64,000 nt of DNA, taken from assembly GCA_964034945.1 (NCBI GenBank), contig OZ035961.1:28497684-28561683 (forward strand), written 5' to 3'. Positions 45,614-56,805 of this stretch are shown here, in pieces (the stretch's first letter is position 1; every line of letters starts with the position of its first letter). The DNA comes from Chrysopilus asiliformis. Taxonomy: Eukaryota > Arthropoda > Insecta > Diptera > Rhagionidae. The notes beneath the pieces were generated by a model that saw only the letters and a program-made list of their open reading frames with translations, was not told where the DNA came from and searched no databases. The position numbers and the translations under genes were made by a program.

Positions 45614-46160
45614 TACATGAAAACGATAAGGGGATAAAATTTTGGATTCAGACTTTTAAGGTAAAACATAAAATATTTCCCAAGATATAAATTTTTTTCA
45701 ACCAAAAATGTGTGCTCATGATTGGAATAAAAGAGGATGAAAAATCAGAGAGTTTCATAAAAATATGTCATGATTTGTAGATTTTACAGGAGTTTAAACT
45801 TCGAAAAGCGTCAAATTTACCACATCCGGCTTTTTAGTGTTAAGCATATAAAAATATGTTATTTTCAGGACTTGTGGGTAGGGATAATCCCTTAACGGAT
45901 CTACTAAGAATCTAATTATGCGATTCTCCTTAACTGCACCCCTTAACTGCAATAATTCTCCAATAAATTTTTGGATGAACGATAATGAATTTTCGCCTGC
46001 GGCGCATTTCTATTTAAGAATTGTACCTAACAGTGAAAACCGGATGATATTTTTTTTAGCGGATCCGGAAGCAGCAAGGGAGGAGATAGAGTGGATTTGA
46101 TATAAAAGAATTTTTAAGTACTTGTCCAGAAAATCTTTATCCAACTCTGAATATCGCATA
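45614..46160. other. non-genic stretch
   Basis: Begins with the ATACATGAAAACGATAA word shared with the left flank of the pogo-like element. No gene is supported. Confidence 0.35.
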
Positions 46161-46164
46161 CTAA

Positions 46165-46344
46165 TGCTGGGTTTACACGAATGACAGATAATGACAATCT
46201 GTCATAAAAGAATGGACAAGTTCATTCTTTTATCAGAGATTGTAATTTTTCTGACAGAAATAATGACAAAAATGATACTATTTATACGATAATGACAATT
46301 TATGACAAAAAAATGACAAATTTGTCATTCGTGTAAACGCAGCA
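46165..46344. mobile_element. 180-bp MITE with TAA duplication
   Basis: Ends TGCTGGGTTTACACGAATGA and (inverted) TGCTGCGTTTACACGAATGA, flanked by TAA on both sides (46162-46164, 46345-46347). The interior is built from repeated ATGACAnnnTGACA words and an inner palindrome (AAAGAATG…CATTCTTT). PIF/Harbinger-like by its 3-bp TWA duplication. Non-coding. Confidence 0.8.
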
Positions 46345-46349
46345 TAAGG

Positions 46350-49300
46350 ATGAGGGGTTCAGTTATGAAGTTTTATATTCTTAATTTTGAATGTAACTTT
46401 GACCGTGTACAAAATTTAATTGTAATAAATTGAAGTGTTTTTGTTTGATGTTTTGAAAAAGGGGGTAGTAGGTTGGTCACGAAATTTGTCACAAATTTAG
46501 CAGGCAGGGGGATTTTTCGATAGTGTCGATAGTGTAATGGTGGAAATCCAGTATAGAAAATCACAAAAAAAAAAATCATGGCGAGGAGGGGAGAAGGCGA
46601 AAAGGCAAAAATTTGCCTGACGGTAATGCTCTTCACAAGTTGTAACAGCTAAACGTTTTTAATAAATATTTTTCAAGTGATTTAAAAATAACTCTCGCTT
46701 CATGGCATCTCGCAATGAGTAAATATTCGCACAATGTAAAAGTGGATTCAGTAGACTTAAACACAGGTGAAACAATTTGTTTAATTGAATTTCCAATTTA
46801 CTAAGTTGAAAAGTTCCCACAGTATAATTATGCACTTAAACGAACAGGCGTTAAAAAGTCCTTGACTTAAAAACCAGATCAAGTTGAAACGTGCGCATTT
46901 TAAGTATAATTAAATTTTCTTTTTTTAAATAATAAGTTAAGTTGCGAAAGTCTTCGGTCATCCGCAAGCAAAAAAAAAAAAAATATGATAAGAGTATTTA
47001 AAGGGCTCTCTACCCCTATTTCTAAACTATGGACAAAGCGAAAATAAAATACCATACGGCAGTTATAAATATTTCAGCTTAGCAACAAAATTTGTATTCT
47101 ATCGTATAGAACTCAAAATTCTATCGTATAGAACAAATACAAAAAAAAACATTCGGTGGATAATGTCAAAAGGGAAGGAGAGGGGAAGAAATCTAGAACG
47201 ATCCAAAAAAAAAGCGAGTATTCTTGAAGAGTCGTTAGAAAGAATTGGAGTTGAATTTCGTACAGTCGACGTAAAAGTTTCGATAAAAAAAAAAGAGAAT
47301 TTTTCTTAAATAATAAAGTAAATAAGTGGTTTATTACACATATGTAGACAATAATATTAACAATAATATAAAAAAGTAGTAATATAAACTATTTGTGAAT
47401 CGAGATTAGCTCCCATAGTGATACAGTTATTTTGCTTTCCTTTTTATTCATTATTATTTTTCTATAAAACATTAAAAAAAAGGGAATTAATTATCAATCA
47501 TATACATAAACAGATTAAATGAGAATTATATTTAATAATAAACAAACATATATAAAAAGGAACAAGAAAACGTGCTAAATTTCGAGTTAAAATAAGAGGT
47601 CCTTGTGAAATTCGAACCTAATAAACGATAGTCAAGAAGCAGTTAAGCTTCAAAAGCAAAATTGTTACAAAAAAAAAAGGAAGTGCTTGGAAAGAAATCC
47701 TAAACAAGAAGTCATCACGAGGCGAGGAGAGCAGAAACGCGCCAGCAGAACGCGCCAGCAGAAACGCAGCAACAGAACGCGCCAGCAAAACGCGCCTGGA
47801 ATCTGGATTGTGGTCGCAGATCGCTCAACAGGAAGCAGACTATGTTTTAAGGAGACGAAGTTGGCACGCTGATAAGTACCCATTAGTTTCTTTTTTTTGA
47901 TAATTTTGAATTTGTGTAAGGTTAGGAAACTAGAATTAACATTGTAAAAAGAAAATAATTTAAGTAATCAGGTTTAGATAGGGCTTATGAATAATTGAAT
48001 AAAAAGTGCAAGACACATAAAAGAATTACAAAAAACAAGATCGAATCTTTTATTGAGCGGGCGAAATTCGCAAAATTTTTATTTTCAGCATCATACGTAA
48101 CGTTTTCTTTTCTCCTTTCTTTTTTTTCTCCAAACATTGGAATGGTTACGAGATCGCCTAGTTTTCTTAATTAAAATGTCTTCTTAATAGTTTTATTGAA
48201 GGGGAAGACAGTTAAAGGACGATGATTACAAAATAAGGTTAAAATAATATAAAAGGGGTAATTGCTGGAGTAGTAACAACGCATAAAATCGGGAGGATAA
48301 AAGAGGACTCAAAACATCGGAGTTCCGAGGGATACCAGAAAAGAAAGGCATTATTCGGCAGTGATAGGCATATCGGGTCCCGCAATATAAATTTTTTTTG
48401 TGGTCTCCAGAAAATCTATGTCACCAGAACCCCCCCATTTTCCCTGAGCGTAAGCTGGCACACGCGGTATGCGGTGACACTGGCGGGATTTCCTGGACAT
48501 TTTGGGTAAAACCATAATGAACGTCACAAAGTTACTAAATCATCGTTAATAATATGGAAACATAATGCCGGTGATGTTTAATAGCAAAGGGAAATTACAC
48601 TAAAATTATACAATATTAATGCTATAATTTATCGAGACACTGTAGAGCAAAATAACATAAAACAATTGCATATTACATGCACGTTTAATTTTTTTCGAGC
48701 GCAATCAAGTCATGTCGTTGAAATTTGTTGCGATCAAGGATGCTCAAATACGCAATTGGGCTGAGAAAAATTGATGTTGCTGTTTCTGATGGCATTTAAT
48801 CTAAGTTGTGATATAATGCTAATGTCGTAGCTTAATCTTCAATGGTTATAAAATTGCCTTCCCACGCAACTGAGGCCAGGCCGATGATATTCAAACGAAA
48901 AACCTTTCCAAATGCCGAAACAGAAGTTGATTTTATTATTACTGGTTTTTTTTTCTTATGGTACTTCCCTGGCAGATTATTATCAAGCCATCGAGAGGTT
49001 TTAATTTGTTTTTAATAAAAGTGACTTTTAGTTTCGTAAACAAAAATTATTCGATTTTTGGTCGAGTTTTTTATTGATGTGTGTAGGAATCCAACTTGAG
49101 GTTTTCTATATACGTTTTTTGTCAATCAAATAAATGACAGACAGATTGGTTTATAGCAAAAGTGACATGACATGCTTGACACGCCAAAAGTAATACAGGC
49201 AAACACACAGATATGTATTAAATACTCATAATAAAAAAAGATACACAAAAACTATTTAGTCTGGCAAAAAAATGAATTTTTTGGACATCTTAAAGCAAGT

Positions 49301-50695
49301 TTTTTTGACCGCCATCGAAGTTTATTTTTTTTTAGTTCTTAATTGAATTCAAAGAAGCAACCAATCTACGAACACTTTGCTCGTATGGTTAAAATTTTTG
49401 GCGTGTCTGTGATTTTATTTTATTTACTTTTTAATGTGAGTTTAACAACCCTTTTCTGTCCAAAAAAAATTTGTTAAAGTTTTATTCTTTTTTTTTGTCT
49501 TGATGTGGGCTGTAATTAATTAATCTGATGATGCAGCGTTTTTTAAGTACAAATTCAGTTCAGACAATTTGGTCTGATTAGTTTTGTCGTAATATTGAGC
49601 ACCTGAATATAAAAAAGTATAAAAAATAAATAAAAATTCTCTCATAAAACCATTCCATATTTGCAATTTTATTTTATTTGTGATAAATATGTGGCATTTA
49701 AGAGGATTCAAAGCGAGTTCCATTTAAGGACGATTCTCTTTTTTTAGCACAATGACAACATCAATCATTTTATCTTTTTGTCTCAATTAACATTAAATCG
49801 AAGAGCCAATTAATTTTCTTTTTCCAAACAAAAAAAAAAGAATATAGCCATCAGACGAAGAAGTAAGAGAAACTTTTGTGTGAATATCTATTTGGCGTCT
49901 AACTACATTCGGGTTTAAATTTCAAAATATGTTTAATATTTTTATGCGTTTATATAAAATCCAATTCAGTACAAGATTAAGGCTTTCGAGATTATCGAAT
50001 TAACGCTCTTTAGTGGGATTTTGAGATTACGGCTTTTTAATACACCATTAAACTTGAGACTTAGTGCTTGGCGTAGCTATGTCTTATACATAGATACCAT
50101 GTTGACGTTAGGGTAAGCACTAAGTTCAGAAAATATAATCACCCATTTTCTTAGAAAAACGGATATTCTTGTTTAAAAATTGTTGCTTTTTTCCTTTCAA
50201 TGATTTGAGAGTTTTCTTTAGAGTTTAAATAGAGAAATTTTGTTGTAGGTATCAGAAACCCCAATTCATATTTGAAATAAGTATGTATATTTGTATGTAT
50301 ACTCCTGGCCAATTGAATCGGAACCGCAATTGTTAACAACTTTTTGTTTAATGTATCTTAATATGAAAGGTGAAGTCAAAAATCATATTTCATATTAAGA
50401 TACTGAAGACTTGTCATTCGCATAAAAGTCGTATGATTTAAACAAAAAATTGTCAGAGTCAACTATAGATCTTTTAGATGGCTTAGTTTTTACCTGAAAT
50501 TTAAAATATATTATTTAGACAATATGGTCTCATCTGTTGGAAAATAGATTTAAAAAATTATTTGGAAACTTCCAGAGCTAAAAAAGGAATAAAATTACAA
50601 ATTAACAGAAAATACTGGCAATTGTTGGGCCCTTTTTTTATTGGTATAAAATGTTGCCAATTTAATCGAGACAAGTAATTTTTTTATTGATTTTG
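46350..50695. other. long non-genic stretch with a small minisatellite
   Basis: No gene is supported. At 47731-47796 a GC-rich unit (CAGAACGCGCCAG-type) repeats about five times and generates a short basic frame. Directly repeated CTATCGTATAGAAC occurs at 47100-47130. 47140-48400 has a purine-rich plus strand like the leader of an old retroelement, but no long terminal repeat, primer site or reverse transcriptase was recognised. Confidence 0.35.
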
Positions 50696-50699
50696 TTTA

Positions 50700-50808
50700 A
50701 CAGCCGTATTCTGGCGTTGTGATACTTAAGTCACAAGTCACAAGTCCATACAATTTGGGGCTCTTGTGACCGAGTTGTGACTAGTGACCGTAGCTAGAAT
50801 AAGGCTGT
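50700..50808. mobile_element. short TIR element of the ACAGCC family, 109 bp
   Basis: ACAGCCGTATTCTGGC on the left and (inverted) ACAGCCTTATTCTAGC on the right, with the inner words AGTCACAAGTCACAAGTC / CACTAGTCACAACTCGG also paired. This is a deletion derivative of the same family as 17162-17798. Flanking TTA and AAA do not match, so no duplication is claimed. Confidence 0.75.
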
Positions 50809-51049
50809 AAAATTCATAAATTTTTCCCTGCAATTAAATAAGCATTAAAATATCTAAAAAATAGAAAAATCTAATTGCCAATTGCTTTTTGTGGGTTTTA
50901 ATTCCTCGCCGTCGGTTTGTGGACTTGGTTGCTCCAATGTCTATCGTCAGAGGTTCCATTCGTGTGTCGATGTCCTCCAGTTGTGCATCGCAATTATCTT
51001 CGCGTTATGGTCTCAACGCCGCTCTCCCTCTTGTGACTCTGTTGGTAAC

Positions 51050-51642
51050 CAGGGTTGGGACTTGAGGATGTGTAAAAGGTACTATTTTTGCCCAAAAAGG
51101 GTACTAGGTTGAGATAATGTGGTACTAGATTTTTTTTAACTATCGTACAACCAAAATCGTTTTTTATGCTTATTACATAGGAGTCAAGAAAAATCTAAAT
51201 CTCGTAATTTTAGAGAAAAAATCCTTAACCCATATGGATTGACTTTTGCGCTGTAAATATAACATTCTCGGTCAAAAAATACTCTAGAAAAACTCCAAAA
51301 ACCAATAAAAATTGTCTAGATGTATTTGTTTTAAATTTTCGCTTTTATTTTAACTTTAAATTTTTGTATAAACTCCATCTAAAAACTTAAATTTCGAGAA
51401 GTATTTTGAGCTATTACTATATAAATCATATTTCCATGGCCTACGATTGATTTTCATAAAAAGTACTTTTTTTCTAATACATAGAAAAGTGATGTATTTT
51501 TAAAGGGAGCTATAAATTCAGATAAAATCATATTTTTTGAAAACCATGAAAAGGTACCAGATTCATGGGCTGTGGTACTAGGGTACTAAATGAGTCAAAA
51601 AGGTACTAGATCTAGTACATAGGTACTAAAGTCCCAACCCTG
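51050..51642. mobile_element. hAT-like MITE with 8-bp duplication TTGGTAAC
   Basis: Perfect terminal inverted repeat CAGGGTTGGGACTT / AAGTCCCAACCCTG with TTGGTAAC on both sides (51042-51049, 51643-51650). An 8-bp duplication and CAGGG ends identify the hAT superfamily. 593 bp, A/T-rich interior with repeated GGTACTA words near both ends and no transposase. The termini are unmutated, suggesting a fairly recent insertion. Confidence 0.92.
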
Positions 51643-51684
51643 TTGGTAACACCTAGAGTTGGTAACATCCACCAATTAATCGGC

Positions 51685-51741
51685 TTCGGTCATCTTCGGC
51701 TTCTTCGGTCATCTTCGGCTTCTTCGGTCATCTTCGGCTAT
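51685..51741. repeat. 19-bp minisatellite, three units
   Basis: TTCGGTCATCTTCGGCTTC occurs three times in tandem and is followed by further TTCGGCC words. A GGCCGAAGTACGGCTTTGGCC word on the far side of the family E copy (about 52641) suggests an inverted relationship across it. Confidence 0.65.
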
Positions 51742-51825
51742 CTTCGGCCAAAATTCATACCTTCGGCCAAACTTTGGCCTCGGCCAAAATTATGCCGAAG
51801 TTGCGAGTGAACTGTCAACTCTCAA

Positions 51826-52620
51826 AACATTGGTCTGTCTGTCAGTTTGTCGGTTTGCCGGTCTGTCGGTCTGTCGGTCTGTCGGTCTGTCGGTTTGTCG
51901 GTTTGTCGGTCTGTCGGTCTGTCGGTCTGTCGGTCTGTCGGTCTGTCGGTCTGTCGGTCTGGCGGTTTGTCGGCCTGCCGGTCTGTTGGTCTATCGGCCT
52001 GTGTGTTGTATCTTAACCCATTCGGTATTTTGATGCCATATGGCAACGCAGTTAAAAATTTGAATTGACTCATAATTTATTTATTTTCAACACTATATTC
52101 TCATTCAGTGCACCTTTAAGTGCATTTGTGACGCAATTTTGATTTTTTGAGTAAAAAGCTGGACTACAGTGGACGTATTTGTAAAAAACAAAATTTTTTA
52201 ATTTTTTTTGTTTTTTTTTTTGTTTTAAATTAATACTAATAGCTCAAACATCATTAATTTGTATAGAGAGATTTTTTAACCCCCATATAAAAAAACATGT
52301 ACCGAACGGGTTAAATAACTTGAGAACACGTTGAGCTAACGATTTGAAATTTTTTATAAATGAATCTTGCGAAAATTGTAGATTCCTATCAACTTTTGGA
52401 AAAGTAAAGTTAGCTGTAACGGGTACCTCTCATACAATTATTTTGGAAATATACAGTTTTTTGACAATTTCTCGGAAAATATGCGCTTTTACGAAAAAAA
52501 TGATTATAACCAAATTCAAAGACTATAAAAGTTCCTGCGTTTTTTTTTTTCTTTTCACGATTTTTACGTATCTTTATTGGTTCTCGAGATATTCGAAAAA
52601 AATATTATTTTACCTAAATA
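51826..52620 (+). repeat. family E repeat, copy split by a piggyBac-like MITE
   Basis: A GGTCTGTC array (51832-52000) is followed by GTATCTTAA, then the MITE (52017-52310), then TTAAATAACTTGAGAACACG, TTGAGCTAACGATTTGAAAT and decayed sequence matching the minus-strand copy at 22415-22990. Overlapping frames through the array on both strands (repeating VCRS or TDRQ) are artefacts of a tetranucleotide period. Confidence 0.75.
52017..52310. mobile_element. piggyBac-like MITE, copy 2
   Basis: A 294-bp sister of 13091-13390, between TTAA (52013-52016) and TTAA (52311-52314). The right end is ACCGAACGGG; the left end has one change, CCCATTCGGTA. Interior blocks such as GATGCCATATGGCAACGCAG and TCATTCAGTGCACC are shared. 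The paralogous family E copy at 22803-22820 shows a single TTAA, giving the unoccupied target. Confidence 0.9.
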
Positions 52621-54930
52621 AAAGAAAAATTGCAGAAAAAGGCCGAAGTACGGCTTTGGCCAAAATCTGACCTTTGATCGGACTCTATCAAATACCTACC
52701 GAATAATACGGGCTTTAAGATCGGTATTTTAAGTTGGACATAAGTTATTTAGTTTCGTGGGTGCAAAAGGCACTTAATTTCTAAATTGTGGATTTTACTA
52801 AAGTTTTGATAAATAAAAGCGACGCGGGGGCAAAAACTGGGTTTGGCGTCCTCTCCCCTTCTAAAAAAATTGATGAAAGGCAGTTTTGCGTATTTTTGGT
52901 AATTTTGAAATAGCGATTCGAGAGCAGGGGTCTGTCTCAATTTCTGTTTGTGATTATCTGATTAGAAAAGGTACCTTAGTTCTCCGGTATGCAACAAAAA
53001 TTACGCCGTTCCTACCAAAAAAATTGGGTCCCAAAAAATGTCGGTTTTAGCCTAACCCCAACCTCAACGTCTAGCCAAAGTAAATTTACCAAATTCTGGA
53101 AGAAAATTTTGATCATGTTATGAATAATCGGTTTGAATTTGTTGTACTCATCTAAATTCACATTTTTTTTTCGTCTCCCCCCTCAGCACGGGGCTGGTTT
53201 TCTATACACATAGAAAGTAATTGGAAGAATCAAATTAATTTTTTTTGAGAGATTTCAATGTAGAATTGTTTTCTGAAAATTGTATTCTCTGTAATACCAA
53301 GAAGAAAGGTACAATTTGATTTTCTTTAGTATAGAAATCAATTTTTGACCGTTAGTTTAATATTGAAATTTATCTGCTGTTATGCTTGTGGTAATAATTT
53401 CAATTGAAAAATGTTTCTTTTGACCAAATCACTGAGTTTGAGTTGAAAGAACATACCATAGCAATAATTTGCAATCACACACAACTATACGTAGGTCGAT
53501 GCAATAAAATGTGTAATCAATGTATATTTAGAAACCCCAGGAAGAGTCAATTGTTAAATGAATCATTCACAGATCATAAATGTTTCAATGTTTCACGCAA
53601 ACGTTTTATTTGATTGCTAATGCAATTCAATTTCAATGCAAAACAAATTTTATGGAAATGTCTGGGGGGACTTCCATAATATGATCGTTCATCCCCAACG
53701 GTTTGCCGTTCACGCAGTGGTCTTTGCAAAATACTCACGACATGGTAGATAGACTCAATAATTTTCGAATAAAAATCGGATTAATATTGGGTTGGGTGTG
53801 CTTTAAAACGACAATATTAAGCAAATGTGTAACCTCTCAAGTGGCAATAAAAGTCATCGTTGACGATATAAAACTACTTTAAAACTGACTTCAGTAACGG
53901 TAATGAACATCTCCTATCGTATAAATATTTTTCCTAAATGCAATAAAGAAGTTTTGTTCCTTATTTTTATTCTTTTATTTTTCACTGTATTTCATATAAA
54001 TGTTTGCTATCGTGTTCTTAAGTTGAAAACTTCTTGTTCATTACAGCATTATAGCGTTAAACAAAAAAAAAAACGTACTCAATAACAAAACAGCAAGTTT
54101 TTCTGTTAAACGACTTGTAGCTATGATGTTACTGAACTAAACGACATTTCAATGGACATTTTAAATGATAGAGTAGCATTTAAGTTGTCAAAAGCAATTA
54201 AATTCAGACTACATGTACCTACTATACCTACTATACATCAACTAAAAAAAATATTCAGTAAATAAAATGTAAGTTACGTGCCAATTATATTGTACTATGC
54301 TATATAGACATTTTTCAAACACACGAATTGTTAAAATTTACTGGATTTAAATTATGTTTTTAGATCTTGAATGCGATATTCATGCTATCTTTAAGGTGTT
54401 TTCAACGCACCCCGGGAGATTTTCTTAATTTGATTGTTTGATACGCAACTCTTCATTATAAACGATTTCCTATCAGTTTCTTCGTTTCGGTTTTTTTTTT
54501 TGGTAATAAACATTAATTTATGCTATTGATGTTTGGTCATTTCGATCGTGTGAAAACGCGTTTTCTCCATATTTTATTCGCCAGAGGAAGTTGACAATTT
54601 CGCTAATTTATTAGGTTTTTTGCGCTTCGCAAGATGAGATTTAAAAAAAAGTCTTATAATTGTATAAGCTTTAAGATTTATTCTGTATTTATCGAGTATT
54701 TGGAAATTTATGTGGTCGGGCAAAAGGAATTACTCTAAAGAAATATTTCTAGAAATATAAAAATTATTTCAGAAAAATATTATCTTTATATGGCTGGGAT
54801 TAATCCTTTGCTGACAGTCGGTACTTTTCGTAATCTTTATATTTTTTGCTTATCCAATAGTATAAACATTCTATATACTTCTATATACCACAGGAGTAAA
54901 TACCACCCCTCCATAAAATTAGTTCATGTC
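52621..54930. other. non-genic stretch
   Basis: No gene or transposon boundary was recognised. 53400-54100 and 54300-54700 are AT-rich with short frames of no recognisable family. Confidence 0.4.
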
Positions 54931-54934
54931 TTTT

Positions 54935-55484
54935 TATACCCGTATGGTGAAACCAAAGGGTATATTAACTTTGCCTTACCGTTTGTAACGCCAAGATCCC
55001 GTCATCACACACAAAAATGAATTACACCAGTGTGTTTAGAATGATAAAAATAATTAATTTTTGCATGTCCGTCCGTCTGTCCGTCCGTCTGTCTGTGGCG
55101 CGGATTGCGGGCGCACGGATTGAGCTACAGTCTTGAAAATTGGCGCAGATCCGTTTTTCGTAAAATGCGAGGCCAAGTTCGTTCATGAGCAAAAATGGAT
55201 CATTAGGGGGGCTCCATACGAACGAAAACGTTTTTTGTGAATATCTCAAAAACGGTGCATCTTATCAAAAAAGTGCAAGAACAAAAGTTATTTAGGACAT
55301 GATTCTACATAAAACTCCCATACATCAAAATCCGATTGGAATCAATTTTAAAAAAAAAATCTTATTGGAAAGTTTTACTTCAAAGTGGAATTTTGGTACA
55401 ACTGTTCAAATTTTGATACGAATATCACCATACTGGTTTTCAATAATTGCCAGATTGGCAATTATAGCTTTTCTTGTGTTTTTT
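54935..55484 (+). repeat. family A interspersed repeat, copy 4
   Basis: Starts TATACCCGTATGGTGAAACC with the GGGTATA hairpin partner, has a short CCGTCTGT array (55067-55096) and ends GGCAATTATAGCTTTTCTTG. It is closest to copy 1 in overall layout. Non-coding. Confidence 0.85.
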
Positions 55485-55659
55485 AAATGCTTTCTGGAAC
55501 CATTTTCAACGAAAAAAGTCATGGTAATTGTATATTGTCCACATCCTGGTCCACAAAGGGTTAACTCAGGGAATGTTTTTTTAATTTTTTTTATGAATAC
55601 GATTTTTTTTTGCTGTGCAGGAACCGGAACTCTTTTAGCATTCAACTAAAATTGAATGG

Positions 55660-55740
55660 GCTTGTATATCCCGTCATTGCCGGGTTAAAGTTTTTAGTAT
55701 AAGTTTTAGAAATATCACTGAAACCAACATATCACTTTCT
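55660..55740 (-). repeat. relic of a Helitron-like 3' end
   Basis: CCCGTCATTGCCGGGTTAAA followed by TTTTTAGTATAAGTTTTAGA is the reverse complement of the hairpin and preceding segment of the elements at 17812, 55974 and 60646. The terminal CTAG is not preserved. A similar relic lies at 63456-63540, and both continue with AAATATCAC. Confidence 0.55.
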
Positions 55741-55973
55741 TAGAAAATTTGAAGAAAAAGTTTGGAATTTTAAAGTTTTTTCGTCTCATTTTTAATGCGA
55801 ACTCATTTTTAATGTGCCTGCGGTCTATTTGCAATATTCTTGATTTCTTAAAATTTTCATTATAATTTTGCTTTTTTAACTTAACTTAGCCTCGAAAAAA
55901 ATCCACTGATACTTTCTATAATACGTACTTTGTCTATTAAGGTCAAAGTATCGAATTCTTTCGTTTTTTAAAA

Positions 55974-56805
55974 TCTATATATACAAAATCGTTTAGCCTG
56001 ACTGACTGATTGACTGACTGATTGACTGACTGATTGACTGACTGATTGACTGACTGATTGACTGACTGATTGACTGACTGATTGATTGACTGACTGATTG
56101 ACTGACTGATTGACTGACTGATTGACTGACTGATTGACTGACTGATTGACTGACTGATTGACTGACTGATTGACTGACTGATTGACTGACTGATTGACTG
56201 ACTGATTGACTGACTGATTGACTGACTGATTGACTGACTGATTGACTGACTGATTGACTGACTGATTGACTGACTGATTGACTGACTGATTGACTGACTG
56301 ATTGACTGACTGATTGACTGACTGATTGACTGACTGATTGACTGACTGATTGACTGACTGATTGACTGACTGATTGACTGACTGATTGACTGACTGATTG
56401 ACTGACTGATTGACTGACTGATTGACTGACTGATTGACTGACTGATTGACTGACTGATTGACTGACTGATTGACTGACTGATTGACTGACTGATTGACTG
56501 ACTGATTGACTGACTGACTGATTAACTGACTGACTCATCAACGCCGAGCCCAAACCCCTGAAGCTAGAAACTTGAAACTTTCACAGTATGTCCCAACCAT
56601 CACGTAAGCGCTCACTAAGGCGGGGTTTTGGCATTGGTGGGTTTTTGGGGTCACTGAATACGAATCCGGTGTTAGACTAATTCGCAACGGAGAGTCCTGC
56701 AAGGATAAGATTTTTCTCAAAAGTTTTCAAGTTCGTTCCGGTTTTCCTCGCATTTTAAAACTTATACAAAAAACTTGACCTGGTAACGACAGGTATGCAA
56801 GCTAG
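55974..56805 (+). mobile_element. Helitron-like non-autonomous element, copy 2
   Basis: Starts TCTATATATACAAAATCG after A and ends GGTATGCAAGCTAG before T, matching the 5'-TC…CTAG-3' and A^T rule for Helitrons. The subterminal hairpin region (CCTGGTAACGACAGG) is slightly decayed. After a very long array the body is colinear with copy 1 (CCCAACCATCACGTA, GCTCACTAAG, GAATCCGGTGTTAGACTAAT). It has no replication-initiator or helicase coding. Confidence 0.8.
55998..56534. repeat. 12-bp satellite-like array inside the Helitron-like element
   Basis: About 44 units of TGACTGACTGAT, almost uninterrupted, with a single ATTGATTGACTG slip near 56083 and a variant right edge (ATTAACTGAC). Copy 1 has about nine units at the same place, so the array expanded within this copy. 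The 186-codon minus-strand frame (SVSQ repeated) is a by-product of the 12-bp period and has no coding evidence. Confidence 0.9.

Noticed and set aside
47140..48400. Purine-rich stretch considered as an LTR retroelement leader
   Set aside because: No long terminal repeats, primer-binding site, gag or reverse-transcriptase similarity could be seen.
51774..52073. Overlapping frames on both strands of the GGTCTGTC array
   Set aside because: Tetranucleotide repeat inside family E; frames open in several phases at once.
55993..56553. A 186-codon minus-strand frame (SVSQ repeats)
   Set aside because: Product of the TGACTGACTGAT array inside a Helitron-like element; unit changes between copies follow DNA slippage, not protein constraint.
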